Positions 32,648 through 45,285 of a stretch of 64,000 nucleotides of DNA are shown piece by piece. The translations under genes and the position numbers were made by a program. Location of the stretch: contig NC_133773.1 in NCBI RefSeq assembly GCF_003597395.2, positions 123,102,483 to 123,166,482 of the forward strand. The letters are read 5' to 3'. The stretch's first letter is position 1. The number at the start of each line of letters is the position of its first letter. Origin of the DNA: Chelonoidis abingdonii. Lineage: Eukaryota > Chordata > Testudines > Testudinidae. A model generated the notes under the pieces. It was not told where the DNA came from, did no database searches, and saw nothing but the letters and a program-made list of their open reading frames with translations.

Positions 32648-35600
32648 CTGTAAAGAAAGAGAAGTTGTATAAGAACATACAGTAGATTAAAAACTTCTGC
32701 TGGATAAATTACATAAAACGATGGTCTTATTAGACAAACAAATAATGAAAATTGACATTTCAGTCAAAACATGCCATGAACATGAATCCTGGGCCAAAGT
32801 GGTCTCACTTGCTGGTGTTGGCCAGCTCCTGAAGTGGTCTTTTTAAACTTTATTTTAATTGAATTTCCTTTAGAGTCATATGTCAGTGTAAACAGTCTGC
32901 TCACAAATTTAAAGCATCACTGCTGATTTTCACTTCTATTTAGGTTACCACTGCAATTATGAAAAAGAATTGTACACAGCCTATGAATTTCACAAGCAAC
33001 TTGAACAAAAACATTTTGGATCAAGGGTTGTATAAAGAGAAAATTCAACTGCCTTTTTTTCCAGTTTGCATCACACTGTTTAATTACAATTTTAAATTAA
33101 ATATTTTGTCAATTTAAAAAAAAAATATCAACCAGCTCTAGTTACAAATTATTTGCTGAAACTGATGTGTCATAGGATCTCAAGCACCTGATTCCACCCC
33201 AGACTATAAGCAATTACGAAAGACTTTCCGTTAGCTCAATTGATAAATGCTTGTGCTTTTAGAACCGGAGGATCTAAGTTGTTTCCACAGGTTACATGAC
33301 ATTCCAGATAAGCATAACCATGCACTACTATGTGCCCACTTATTCGTTACAATAGTATTATGTGATATCAGACACTGAAGATACTACAAAGATATTGTAA
33401 AGTTCCCCTAACTTTTGAACGCTGAGCTCCTCCTCAGCAAAATAAAACCAACTGCACTTCTCCTCTTCCTGCAACCTCACATGCATTGTTAAAAGCCTAC
33501 ACATATTAATTGTACATCCTCCATGTGCCCTCTCATGGCTAGTCTTTTTGGTGTCTCCCTCCACATCTTCCTAAACACAATTCTTTGGAAAACACTGGCA
33601 TAGATCTTCAGATGACCCTTCCCCTGCCTTGTTAATATGTTTTGATGAGAATTGAAATAGCTTAAAATGTTGACATATAAAGTACCATCATTAGCATCAA
33701 CATTAGCACCCATTGCTATGAATGGGCTCAGAGCTATTTTTCATGGGTACTGCAAACTCAGAGAGATATCGCTACATTAGTTGCACTTGCTTTATGTTTG
33801 AAGGTTTCTTTGTACCTATGACAGCCTTTCTTCAAATTAAGGCTGAGAACCTGGAGAACTAAGAGGCCTATGCTCCCAGCTAGTCCTTTGCCCACGTTAA
33901 TCCCCCAGTTTGGAAAACACCAATGTACTGTAAATAGCAAATTTCCAGCCAGGAGACATAGAAAGTTTGGGGAACTTTAAAGGATGTTAAGCACTGTGAC
34001 ATTACTACAGAGTTCTGATGCGGTACATGCTTGGTAACCTTGGTACTCATATAGTTGTGCTTAGTCAGCAGACACTTACTTTGGTATGTGGCACTGAAGC
34101 ACTAAGATAGTGATTAATTTACTGCTACATTAAAATAATTTGAAGCCACTGAAGGAATAACTATAATAAATACGACTTGATGAGTGGAGCTCTGATCTCA
34201 CTTATTGACATCCAGAGCAAATGTTCTCAGCTCAGAAGTCAAAATATGATTGCTTCTAACCAATAGTTTGCAAATTCAAATTGAAATGGGGGTGTGGGGA
34301 GGAAAAATCACAATGTGATTTGCCCCATACATCATCACTAGTGATAAAGAGTCTGCAATCAGAACTTCATTGACAACTCTGTAGCAGAAAAGTAACACAG
34401 TTACATAGTAGCTTTGCTCATCATAGCCACGTACAACAAATATGAACTCTTCTGTCACAAAATTTGCCAACATAAAGACCAGGATACAATTTTCGCAAGG
34501 GCCTAAATCTCTAGAAGCCTAAGTCTCAGTAAAAGTTAAGGGAACTTAGCCAATTGAACCTATAGCAGAATTTCTGGCAAGCAAGAAATAACAATTGATG
34601 TTGGAATTGATCCAGAATAGTGGGGTTAAAATATTTAGTTTATATGAGAATATCACGTACTCTTGCAAATCAGATTCTATGCTAAACATATCCAAGCACT
34701 TTCTTCAGATTTCCAGGCACAGTCACCCTTTTAGAATAGTGAAAAACAGAGGTAAGATGTTGTTCTGCTTTCCCAGAAGTATATATCAAAATGTTGAGCA
34801 AGGCATTTTTTATGAAACATGAAACTAACTAGTAATTTGTATTGCAAATACTTAATACTGGAGGAAGGATCTTGCACTGGAAGAGAGATGATCTAACAGG
34901 TGTTTTCTATTTCTAATCTCTAAAAGTGAAAGCCTGCAAACTTTTCCTCACCCAAGTATTCATGTAAGGTATGTACTCACTTGAGTAAGAATTTTTATGA
35001 TCAAGTTGTAAGTTTACATATAAAATAAATTGTATGCAATATGCTAGGGATGCATGCATAAACTTTGTTTTTCTACATTATGTGACTTTCAAATGTATTT
35101 TTCTATTACATTTAGTAAATAGTACACTGAACTTTCAAGATCGTCAGCACTGTAGGTAAATGTCATTTTAAATCAACTTAAATCTTCTTTTGATAAAAAA
35201 CAAACACACCCCAAAAGCAACTCCCCCCGACTCTTTACTCTGTGTGTTACAGGTTAAAAATAGTTCATAGGTTAGAGTAAAAAAGGGATTCTAAAGGTCT
35301 TTATCTGTGCATTATGGTAACAAATAAAGGCTGTAATCCTGCTGTCCTTCTGCAAGCAAATGCCTATTGACTTCAACAAGAGATGTAAGTATATGAAGGC
35401 TGCAGTCAGAACTGAGCTCATTTAGGCTAGCAAAATATTGAGCAAATTAAAAATGTGCTGCCATCTTGTGATTTAAAATAGAAATTGCACCTATTATGTT
35501 TATGTAAAAGAGCATTCCAAAGAATTATAGGAAATGTTAAACACAAACTTTCTAGTTCTTGTAATTTTGCTACAGTACATTTATTTTTTGTACATTTTAA

Positions 35601-36487
35601 TATGTTAGGTAACAGTGCCTATGGGCTGAATTATTAAAACAAATTGTAACAGGCTTGTATTATGACTCGCCACACCCATAGTAGTTTTTCCACCTGGCAA
35701 CAGATTAATACAGGGAACTAATGGAGTGAGCAAGGGAGAGTAAATTACATACTGAATGTCCCTCTTCTTACTCTGGGGATCCAGCACATCATTCTAAAGT
35801 TGGGGTTTTTCCCCCCCAGAGTGTTTCCAGATCAGCTTTAAAAAGTTTCCGTACAGTCTCACAAGAAGAAAACAAATGCAACTTAAAAATAACTTATCAG
35901 TGGTGTTATGTCCTCTCATATTGACCAATAAATTAACTAAATTAAATTAAATCATAAATTAAATAAATTAGTAAAAGTGCTATCAGCCAATTACCCCTTA
36001 ATTTTCCTTTATAACTATTTCAGGGCTAAAAGTTGTCTCCCTGTATTTACTCTAACACTGATCCTCCAGATACTTGTGCATGTAACTTTATATGTAGAAG
36101 TTTTTCAGAGCAGAAAGACATTAATGCAGTCAACCATGCAGATGTTTCCTCTGCGTGAAAATTATGAACATCTTTTCTAGTAAATAACTATAGATTTTTA
36201 TTAAAGGGTTTCCTCATTTGGAATTGGCTGTAACTGCTGCTTGCACGGAAACTTCATGCAGTGTTTGTTAAAAAGAAACACTATGAAAAGGTTATTGTCA
36301 ACTGCACCCATTCTCACAGTCCCATCTCCTCTGGGGCAGCAAGACTTACTGCAGGTTGTTTCCCTCGAATGCTAGCATTGATTCAGAAATGTGCATTAGG
36401 GCCAAGTGCTCTGCATAGCTCCCTGTAATACCTAACCTGCAATGTATCTGGGAATCAACACAGCAGCCTTTTTTGTTACAGTAGGAC
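32648..36487. other. upstream ABLIM2 intron, mostly unrecognised
   Basis: Long AT-rich intronic stretch. 33228-33290 ('ttagctcaattgataaatgc', 'agaaccggaggatctaagtt') resembles a degraded tRNA-derived SINE head. 35920-35970 is a TTAAAT-rich simple-sequence patch. No further exon was detected. Confidence 0.4.
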
Positions 36488-36521
36488 TCAAATAAATAAA
36501 TAAATAAATAAATAAATAAAG
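36488..36521. repeat. (AAAT)n microsatellite
   Basis: About eight tandem AAAT units without interruption. Confidence 0.95.
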
Positions 36522-37674
36522 GGGAGGGGTGGGCGGGACCTATCTCGCACGTTCTTGCCATCTTTTTGATGTCTTAGCATTTTTTGTTTAACAATCATTT
36601 CCAAGCCAGGAGTGGAAATGAAAAGTAAAGAATTATATTTAGCCAAAGCACAGATATGCAACAAACTGTAAAACAACTATAATTTTTTGCTTGCATTCCA
36701 TTTTTTAAATCTCACAAGGATGCATTTGACATTCAAAAATAACCATGTTAAATAAGCACGAATGAACAAACAACAAAACTTCACAGGGTGTTTTATTTTC
36801 CTCTCAATTCAAAAGGAATTAATTAATTTAATACATTAAAACTGATCAGTGTTTCACCCAACATTTTCTGTGAATATAACCTCTGTGGGGTCATAAAAAA
36901 ACTATGTTTCTTCATAGAGTTACTTAAACACCGTCTCTTTCATCTGGAACAACAATGATAGAACATGAGAAATAACTCCTTCAGACTGGAGAACTCTTCT
37001 TTTATTCAAGTTCTACTACATTTTTAACTTACATGGATTTCAATAAAGTTTTAAATCCACCCTCTTTATATAGTAATTTCGATCATTTTACTTTTGTTTG
37101 TATGTGTCAAAGTTTAGCTTCAAAGTGTATTAGTATGCGCTATCAACATATTTTGTTAGCAATATGCTGTCATCCCTTGTGGAGTTTAACGATTATACAG
37201 TATATTAGGACGTTTAGCGTAGCATCCTCCTGATTTAAGTTCTCATTAAAGTTTGAGTGATCACATACTGTTCCTAAATTGCTGAATTGAATGAAATTTG
37301 AAATTCACCTTTATTTACTTTACACTTAAAATAGCCTCTGCTGAATCGAAATATAGAGTGAGCCCTTGTTGTGTTGGTGATGAACTCTGCATGGAGCCCA
37401 AAATCTTGCCGATGTTCTGCTGTGACTGGGTCTGGTACTTCCACAGGCCTAGATGACGAAGCAGATTATAACTACCTATATAAGACAGTCATTGATGGTT
37501 CGTGCATCCTTACTTGTTTCTTCAAAGCCCTAGGAAGAATTTCCTGTACGCATATTCCCACAAGAAAAACAGCAGATTATAAAGAAATGAGTAAGTGTAA
37601 GATACATTTCCAGAGCATTGCCACATAGGCACTATGTGGTGCTGGGAACTTTATTGCTGATATTCTTGCTAAAT
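36522..37674. other. intron, nothing recognised
   Basis: AT-rich sequence without recognisable features. Confidence 0.4.
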
Positions 37675-38063
37675 ATCCATATGACAGGACACCCTGATCA
37701 CTGACAGTGCTGCAGCCTGGGGAAGGCTGCAGGCTCAGCTGAGGGCAATTATACACTTTCTGGTTGGGGGGGCTGTGAGCACCTGAGTGGCAATCACTGA
37801 GCTAACAAGGTAACTGGGGAGAATATAAGGGGAGCTCAAGAGGAGCTCAGGAGGAAGCTCGGAGACAGCCTGGGCTCGGAAGTGAGGGATGTAGGGAAGC
37901 CTACCTTGCTGTAAGCGTGTATTGCACAATTATTACTATGAAAGGGGAAATAAATACACACATTGGTGTAAGATAAACAGTGTGTTTGTGACTGGAAAAC
38001 CATCTGAACTGGCCAGACAGTGAGGTTCACTGGGTAGCGATGGAGATGTCCTGTGACAATCCA
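37675..38063 (+). mobile_element. solo LTR candidate, 5-bp TSD ATCCA
   Basis: The element at 37680-38058 (379 bp) begins TATGACAGGAC and ends GTCCTGTGACA; reversed, the end is TGTCACAGGAC, so the termini form an 11-bp inverted repeat with two mismatches. ATCCA flanks both sides. Inside are a TATA-like GAATATAAGG near 37829 and an AATAAA near 37950 in the right order for an LTR. The first G of the usual TG start has mutated to A. No internal retroviral sequence adjoins it, so it is most likely a solo LTR left by recombination. Confidence 0.72.
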
Positions 38064-38254
38064 GTATCAACATATTTCTAATATCAAAACTCAGACAGCC
38101 ACCGAAATCACAGGTTACCTACTGAGTACTCAGCACAAGTGAGGTGCTGCTCCAATTAATTCTAGTATTAAATAAGGTTTATTGAATTAGCAGTGACTCA
38201 TTGAAAAGAAGTAAGATTTTCACTCACATACAACTGTCTATATGATGACCATCT

Positions 38255-38790
38255 ATATGGCCCTGATAAAACTGATCCTGGAATACTGCACTGAGTTTTG
38301 CACACCTTAATGCTGGAAATATAAAGATGAATTGGAGGGCGTACATTATTAGGGCAGTAGAGGTATTGATTTATACTGAGTGAGGAAAATAATTCAATAT
38401 GTATAATATGGTTGAGCCACAACTGAGGGGATACAGGATAATTTGGCTAAGCAATGACTGAGGGAAGACAAGGAGAATCACCTACAAATATCTGAAGGAT
38501 GTAAATCTGGAGAGGAATTATTTAGAGGACCAAAGTGGGCATTACTAGAAATGGGACAAATTTTTAAAAAAGCAATAATTAATGTTAAATATCAGAAAAA
38601 AGTGAAATATCTGATCATGAAATATATCGATAGTAGACTGGGAATTGGAGATTGGAAATGTTTGGGAGCTATGTTGTTTGGGAAATATAAAATTAAGTTG
38701 ATGAATGCAATAGATAGTTTCCTGTGGGGACTATCATGCAATGGCAGAGGGGTGCATGAGGACTTTCATGGATGTTTTCCATCTGATGAA
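38255..38790 (+). mobile_element. decayed CR1/L3-like LINE fragment
   Basis: 'gatcctggaatactgcactg', 'gatgaattggagggcgtaca', 'cacctacaaatatctgaagg' and 'taaatctggagaggaattat' resemble eroded LINE RT C-terminal and downstream text. An 84-codon frame near the end has no conserved motif. Confidence 0.45.
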
Positions 38791-39362
38791 GTTTACTCTT
38801 CATAGAACAGTTTTTCAAAGTAGTTATTTAATAATCTTTAAAACTACACCAAATTCATGTGAGATATTACGTGAATAAACTTTTCCATCCCCAAAGAACA
38901 AGTTCCCATTATCCTAAAAATAAGATTCATGGTACTGGAGACGTGCTACTTCTCACATCAAGGAAACTCTGCTGATTTCCACATGGATGGTGAATAGCAG
39001 AGCAATACATTCCTCCATAGCCATCCCATCCATGACTGGGCATCTTCTACCCATGAAATAGAAACAATAATTAATAGCTAAACAAACCATAAAGGTTTAA
39101 AAGAATCAGTGTCCATTCCCTAGTTCATATGAAAATATGAACAACAAATCAGACACAGGCAGCACTCCCAGCTTTGAAAACCAATGAGCAGCTCTAGTGA
39201 TGAATACTACTGCACATGTCTGGACGCACAGAAAGTGGCTCAATACTATCAACATCAAACTGTTCCATCATTAGGGTTAGAAGTCATCACCAAAATGCAA
39301 AGCAGATAAATGAGAGATGGGAATGCCATTCATTCATTAAATGTTAGAAAGACAAATGTCTC
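38791..39362. other. intron, nothing recognised
   Basis: No coding or repeat feature that I can support. Confidence 0.4.
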
Positions 39363-39450
39363 AGGGCCCTAACCTAGGGCATGAAAGACCTGAGATCAAT
39401 TGCCAGCTCTGCCACAGACTTCCTGTGTGACTTTGGGCAAGTTCCTTAGG

Positions 39451-39716
39451 TCCAGATTTTCAAAAGTTATTTAGCTGCCTTAAAAAACAAAAACAAAAAC
39501 CAACAGAAATTAAACACCTTGCACTTTTGAAAATCCCACTAGGTGCCTATCTGCATCTTTAGTCTGACGAAGTGGGTATTCACCCACGAAAGCTCATGCT
39601 CCAAAACGTCTGTTAGTCTATAAGGTGCCACAGGATTCTCTGCTGCTTTTACAGATCCAGACTAACACGGCTACCCCTCTGATACTTTAGACAGTTAAAT
39701 ATCTTTGTAAATCTGG
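39451..39716. mobile_element. palindromic 'ccagattttcaaaa' MITE, interrupted
   Basis: Ends are GTCCAGATTTTCAAAAG and (reversed) GCGCCAGATTTACAAA. Internal 'cactaggtgcctatctgcat' matches the family member at 22012-22186. It is interrupted by the insertion at 39563-39684. Confidence 0.6.
39557..39690 (-). mobile_element. 'acgaaagctcatgct' repeat, TSD CTTTAG
   Basis: The insert 39563-39684 (122 bp) is flanked by CTTTAG on both sides. It reads as the reverse complement of the left unit of 42935-43050, from 'cgaagtgggtattcacccac' to 'gactaacacggctacccctc'. High similarity to the 43-kb copies suggests a fairly recent insertion. Confidence 0.75.
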
Positions 39717-39840
39717 CGCTTAGCCTTTCTCTGCCTTAATTTCACATCTGCAAAAGCAAAGCACTACACAGTATTTCCCTACCTCACATGAGGGTTGTGA
39801 GGATAAATACATTAGAGACTGTGAGGTAAGAACCTAAGAT

Positions 39841-42800
39841 AAATTTTTCCTTTAAAAATCCTTGAGATCCTCCGTAACTTTGCTGGGTACTGGGGATGTC
39901 CCTCTAACCCTTCTGCGGGAAGCTGCAGAGCAGAGCCACTGCATAGATGCTACTCCAGCCTTCATCGCCTTTGTGCTTCCTTTCCTTTTCCCCTGAAGGG
40001 TGGAGGAAAAGAGAAGGACTAAGGGACCATGGAGTGGTGACTCCTCCAGGCCTCCCCATCCCTCCCTCTCAAGCCCCAGAACATATCAATCAGCTACAGG
40101 TTTATGTTCACAGCCTTTTTCAAGATAACCCTCCCATGTTAACTGTCCCCTCAAAAGATTTTTCCATCTTAAATCTGACAGTAAAATAGACGGTTAGAGA
40201 AGTTTGTCCACTTGGCAATGACCCATCCACAAAAAGACCTCAAAATTGCATCCAGTTCTCTGGGGGTTTAAATCTGACAACTTTACTGTATACTAACTAT
40301 TGATTTCCTAAAGAGATCTTTTACAGTGATGTTCAAGTACTGTACTTTCTGAAGAGCAGGGTACAGTTCTTTCAAGGAATTCTTGTCAGTTGTTCCTACA
40401 CTGCACAGCAGTGAAGCAGGCAGCATTATTCTTTCTTTTGCACAGTTTATCTGACATATTTCTTCGCAGTCCAATGAACTACACAGAAAAAAAACCAAAC
40501 AAACTTCATGTTCAATGAAGTCTCCAATTCTTTTCTAAAACTAAAATACAGTAATTTAATGTATTAATCCAAAAGGGTCCAGATTAGCAATCTTTTATCT
40601 TTGCCCTATACAGATATATTAAATATTCATTATTAATAACTGGCTATAGTATCTCTTCCCAAGGCACTAACAAAAGGTTTTGAAGGCTCATTCAGTACTG
40701 CCTAAGGATCAAAATCAAGTCATAGATTTATAGTGTTGGCTGGCATAGGAGACCCGATTCTTAAAACTGTAAAACTGAAACACCATGTGACACTACTACT
40801 GATTCCTGAGTACTTTGCATGGGAGATAGCAGGAAAAAGGGTCACAGGTTACCTTGCACAATGCAAAATAGGCTAGTGCAGACACACACAGTAAGATACA
40901 GAATACAATACAAAGTGCTCAATGCCAAACAGTTTCAAATTTACCCGCATATTCACATGAAGAGATGCACAATACACTGCAAGGAGGCTAGCACAAGCAA
41001 GCCTATTACATTTATGATTAAAATGAATGTCTTTAACATTCATCATTTCAGTTAATATGACCCTCTGCTAGTTTTCAACATAAATTGTGGATTTGTATAT
41101 TTTTAGTGAGTTTGCACTGCATAAGGAAACTGAACAACACTCCCCAACGTAGCTGCATAAAGCACAACACTTTTTGTCAATAGGATTTAATATGAGATTT
41201 AAAAACAACTAATAAATTAAATAAAGCCATGGAGTTTTAAATATTACCCATTCAACTACTAACATGAAATTCAGTTAACGGAGTGACTGTCATGCTAATT
41301 TGTAACTCAGTATTTTTCCAATTAACAAGAATATTTAGCTCAACTTAAAATAAAGCAGTTCACATTTAACCATCCTTCTGCATTCTGCAACACGAACATG
41401 CAATAGTACATTCTGATGACAATACACTTAACAATTTAATCACAGAAAATTCCAAATGAGAGGCGAGTCATTTCCTGTGTAAATCCCCCCACAAATGTGG
41501 AATCGTCACACTGTACCTGTATTCTCTGGCATTCCAGCATTAATTCAGTCGGTGACACAAGAAATACTGCCAGACATACCACCACTTCAAATACCTACAA
41601 CCTGCCCAGAGCATAGTTGAAGTACTTCTTGAACAAGTGAATTTGAAGAGTACTTGAAAGATGAGTGAAACTGCAGTAGCACTCTGAGCGCCTTCCTGAG
41701 AGAAATGTGGCAAGGGTCATATGACTCCTGCAGCTCCCACATACAAACAGGATTATAGCCAAGAACTTACTGCCTAGTAAAAATAGAACTCTACAGAGGT
41801 CTCAAAATTCTCACATTCACAGGACATCCATCACTTAACGAACAGGCCCAAATATATGTCGGCCTCAGTGTTGTTATCCTTTTTGATCCAAGCAGGTAGC
41901 CAAAAATTCAGGATCTAGTAGGTTGTTCCAGTTAGGAGGAGAAATTGGTGACAGTCAGGTATTTCTCTGATGTAGTTTTGCTTATTTACAAAGAATGTAC
42001 AAAGTCCCATGTCTCTGAACACAGAAGAAACCAAAGAGCAGGAAACAGCTTCTTTTGCTCACAGCACCAAAAAATATCCTTTTCCAGCTGATCCCCTGGC
42101 CCACACATCATACGTTCAGCTGCTCCTTCAGGCTGTCTGCCTGACTCCCTGGCCCTCTGTGGTCTACCTTTTATCCACATATACACACACACTTACCCAC
42201 CCTGATCCAAAACAATATGAAGCAAAGCTCTCCATCCACACAGTCCAAAACTCCTCAGGGCATTCACATAACCCTTTGTCTCAGGTGGGGGCCTGTGACT
42301 AACTTGTCCCTACAGTTAACTGAAGAGTACATACACCCTCATTAAACTTAGCAAGGTTTTAACCTGACCACTAACAAGGTTTCACCCAGCTCATGCAAAC
42401 CATAGTACTGTGTGTATCCATCAAGATCACTCTCTACAGCAGATAAAGAACAACAAGGATAATGAGCTCCTAGTAGAAAGAGAGGAGCAGAACACTTGGA
42501 CTAAACCTCTAAACAACTTGAGTTTGGAGTTGGTTGTGTTTGTGAAATTCATGGTCACAAAGACAAACATGCACTGCAGTTGTTGACACCAATGGGAAAG
42601 CTGCAAAACCTCTCCTGTTAGAAAGTGTCCCTGCCTCTCCCAAACACATACACATCTACTTCCCAGCACCCAGCAGGAACCACCCTAATGTACTCAGACG
42701 GCTGAATGCACAACTAGCTCTTCAAGCGGTACTCCGTGCCATTCCATTCCAGCAGGCTCTTTTGGGAGCTACCTGGTATAAAAGGCCGGCTAGCAAAGCT

Positions 42801-42929
42801 AGTAGAACTCCCTTTTCTCTACACACACAGACACCCTTACTCATGATGAGCAGTACTTTATTTCATGAGTAGTCCCTTTGAAATCAACAGAGCTGCTAGC
42901 AGAGTAATTAACTACTGAATGTCAAGTAT
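39841..42929. other. intron, nothing recognised
   Basis: About 3.1 kb of unique-looking sequence. Frames of 70-97 codons near 39950, 40283, 40819 and 42009 lack splice context or known motifs. 42880-42920 ('gagtagtccctttgaaatca') may be a short palindromic-repeat remnant. Confidence 0.4.
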
Positions 42930-42934
42930 CAGAG

Positions 42935-43123
42935 GGGTAGCCGTGTTAGTCTGGATCTGTAAAAGCAGCAAAGAATCCTGTGGCACCTTATAGACTAACA
43001 GACGCTTTGGAGCATGAGCTTTCATGGGTGAATACCCACTTTGTCGGATGTATTCACCCACGAAAGCTCATGCTCCAAAACGTCTGTTAGTCTATAAGGT
43101 GCCACAGGATTCTTTGCTGCTTT
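42935..43123. mobile_element. 'acgaaagctcatgct' repeat in a head-to-head inverted duplication
   Basis: A plus-strand copy starts 'cagaggggtagccgtgttag' and runs into 'cctgtggcaccttatagact'. It is followed after a 16-base spacer by the reverse complement of its last 73 bases. Arms are 42962-43034 and 43051-43123, with two mismatches. Transcribed RNA would fold into a long hairpin. Confidence 0.85.
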
Positions 43124-43229
43124 AAGTACTGAATATTAGCAAGGTGGCAGCACCTTGCCATAAAGGTTGCTTTTTCTTTATAATTTCTAGCATTTCAGAG
43201 GGAGGTTGTGTTCAAAAATCATCCGGCAG

Positions 43230-43740
43230 CCACAAATTTATAGTACTGTGTGTGAAATAGTACTATAGAAATTGTATTTTTCAATTCACCTCATACAAGT
43301 GCTGTAGTTCAATCTCTATCCTGAAAGTGTTACTTACAAATGTAGATTTTTTATTTTTTTTTGGCTACATAACTGCACTCAAAAACAAGCCAATGTAAAA
43401 CTTTAGGGCCTACAAGTCCGTTCAGTCCTATTTCTTGTTCAGACAATTACCAAGACAAAAGAGTTTGTTTACATTTACGGGAGATACTGCTGCCTGCTTC
43501 TTATTTACAATATCACCTGAAAGTGAGAACAGGTGTTCAAAGGACACCGTTGTAGCCAGCGTCGCAAGATATTTACATGTCAGATGCACTAAAGATTCAT
43601 ATGTCCCTTCATGCTTCAAACACCATTCCAGAGGACATGGGTCCATGCTGATGACAGGTTCTGTTAGATAACGATCCAAAGCAGAGTGGACTGAAGCATG
43701 TTCATTTTCATCATCTGAGTCAGATGCCACCAGTAGAAGG
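43230..43740 (-). pseudogene. hAT transposase C-terminal (dimerisation) fragment, minus strand
   Basis: The frame at 43428-43730 reads ASDSDDENEHASVHSALDRY, then PCPLEWCLKHEGTYESLVHL, then LFSLSGDIVNKKQAAVSPVN. This is the hATC dimerisation region: LEW..., a KYLA helix, FSLSGDIVNKK and the conserved VNKL. The sequence continuing to about 43230 is AT-rich 3' untranslated text of the same element. The N-terminal zinc finger and catalytic core are absent, so it is a remnant. The second copy at 43775-44220 faces it. Confidence 0.85.
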
Positions 43741-43774
43741 TTGATTTTCTCTTTTGTCTGTTTTTAGAAATCTC

Positions 43775-44220
43775 ACATTGGTACCTTCTTTGCGTTTTGT
43801 CAAATCTGATGTGAAAGTGTTCTTAAAACAAACATGCTGGGTCATCATCCGAGACTGCTGTAACATGAAATATATGGCAGAATGCATGGAAAACAGAACA
43901 GGAGACATACAATTCTCCCCCCAGGAGTTCAGTCACAAATTTAATTAACGCATTATTTTTTTAAATCAGCATCATCAGCATGGAAGCATGTCCTCTGGAA
44001 TGGTGGCTGAAGCATGAAGGGGCACACAAATGTTTAGCATAACTGGTACGTAAATATCACTCAACGCTGGCTACAAAAGTGCCATGCAAATGTCTGTTCT
44101 CACTTTCAGGTGACACTGTAAATAAGAAGCGAGCAGCAGTATCTCCTGTAAATGTAAACAAATGTTTGTGTCTTGGCGATTAGCTGAACAAGAAATAGGA
44201 CTGAATGGAATTGTAGGCCC
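43775..44220 (+). pseudogene. hAT transposase 3' fragment, plus strand, inverted relative to the previous copy
   Basis: Plus-strand translation of 43780-43840 gives RFVKSDVKVFLKQTCW, a block from just upstream of the terminal domain. 43975-44200 gives ACPLEWWLKHEGAH, CLFSLSGDTVNKKRAAVSPV and NVNKCLCLGD, with stops and shifts between. It is the same hATC region as at 43428-43730 but in opposite orientation, so the two form an inverted pair. The copy ends abruptly near 44220 where CR1 sequence begins. Confidence 0.78.
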
Positions 44221-45285
44221 TAACTCCAATTTCTCTGGGTCACTGTGGACCCTATTCATATCCTCCAGTGTACATACCTCTTCCCCCAGCAGTGTCATTC
44301 GCAAACTTGCTGAGGGTGCAATCCATCCCATCATCCAGATCGTTAATGAAGATGCTGAACAAAACTGGCCCCAGGACTGACCCCTAAGGCACGCTGCTTG
44401 ATACCGGCTGCCAACTAGACATAGAGCCGTTGGTCACCACCTGCTGAGCCCGACGATCTAGACAGCTTTCTATCCACTTTATAGTCCATTCATCCAATCC
44501 ATACTTTTTTTAAAAAACTTGCTGGCAAGAATACTGTGGGAGTCCATAACAAAAGCTTTTCTAAAGTCAAGATATATCACATCCACCACTTTCCCCATAT
44601 CCACAGAGCCAATCAGGTTGGTCAGGCATGACTTGCCCTTGGTGAATCCACGCTGACTGTTCCTGATCACCTTCCTCTCCACCACAATGAATTCCTTGAG
44701 GACCTGTTCCATGATTTTTCTGGGGACTGAGGTGAGGCTGACCGGTCTGTAGTTCCCCAAATTCTCCTTCTTCCCTTTTTTAAAGATGGGCACTATATTT
44801 GCCTTTTTCCAATCATCTGGGATCTCCACCAATTACCATGAGTTTTCAAAGATAATAGCTAATGGCTCTGCAATCACATCAGCCAACTCCCTCAGCACCC
44901 TAGGATGCATTGCATCTGGCCCCATGGACTTCTGCATGTCCAGTTTTCTAAATAGTCCTTAACCTGTTCTTTCACCACTGAGGGCGCTCACCTCTTTCCC
45001 ATACCATGCTGCCCTGTGCAGCCGTCTGGGAACTGACCTTGTCTGTGAAGACCAAGGCAAAAAAAGCATTGAGTAATTCAGCTTTTTCCACATCATCTGT
45101 AACTACGTTGCCTCCTCCATTCAGTTAGGCTCCCACACTTTCCCTGACCTTCTTGTTACCCTTCACATCCCTTGCGAGCTGCAACTGTATGTGCGCCTGA
45201 TTATACCCCTGCATGCTCGAGCAATATTTTTATATTCCTCCTTAGTCATCTGTCCAAGTTTTCACTTCTTGTAAGCTTCCTTTTA
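44221..45285 (-). mobile_element. CR1 LINE fragment, reverse transcriptase region
   Basis: Minus strand 44479-44832 encodes [45 protein letters not shown] and [10 protein letters not shown], all CR1 RT motifs. Text from 44221 to 44478 continues in antisense with the [10 protein letters not shown] and FADD regions, broken by shifts. It lacks the CR1 3' end, so it is truncated on that side. More diverged than copies A and B. Confidence 0.83.

Larger units (their letters stand above)
39363..39840 (+). mobile_element. MIR-type SINE carrying two nested insertions
   Basis: Left MIR part 39363-39450 ('ccagctctgccacagacttc', 'ctgtgtgactttgggcaagt') and right part 39717-39840 ('gcctttctctgccttaattt', 'cacatgagggttgtgaggat') join into one MIR once 39451-39716 is removed. 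A palindromic MITE sits at the break, with TTAG repeated on both sides. That MITE in turn contains the retroposon at 39563-39684. Confidence 0.75.

Noticed and set aside
43428..43730. Minus-strand 100-codon frame as a domesticated hAT gene
   Set aside because: Only the dimerisation end is present, without zinc finger or catalytic core, splice context, or neighbouring exons.
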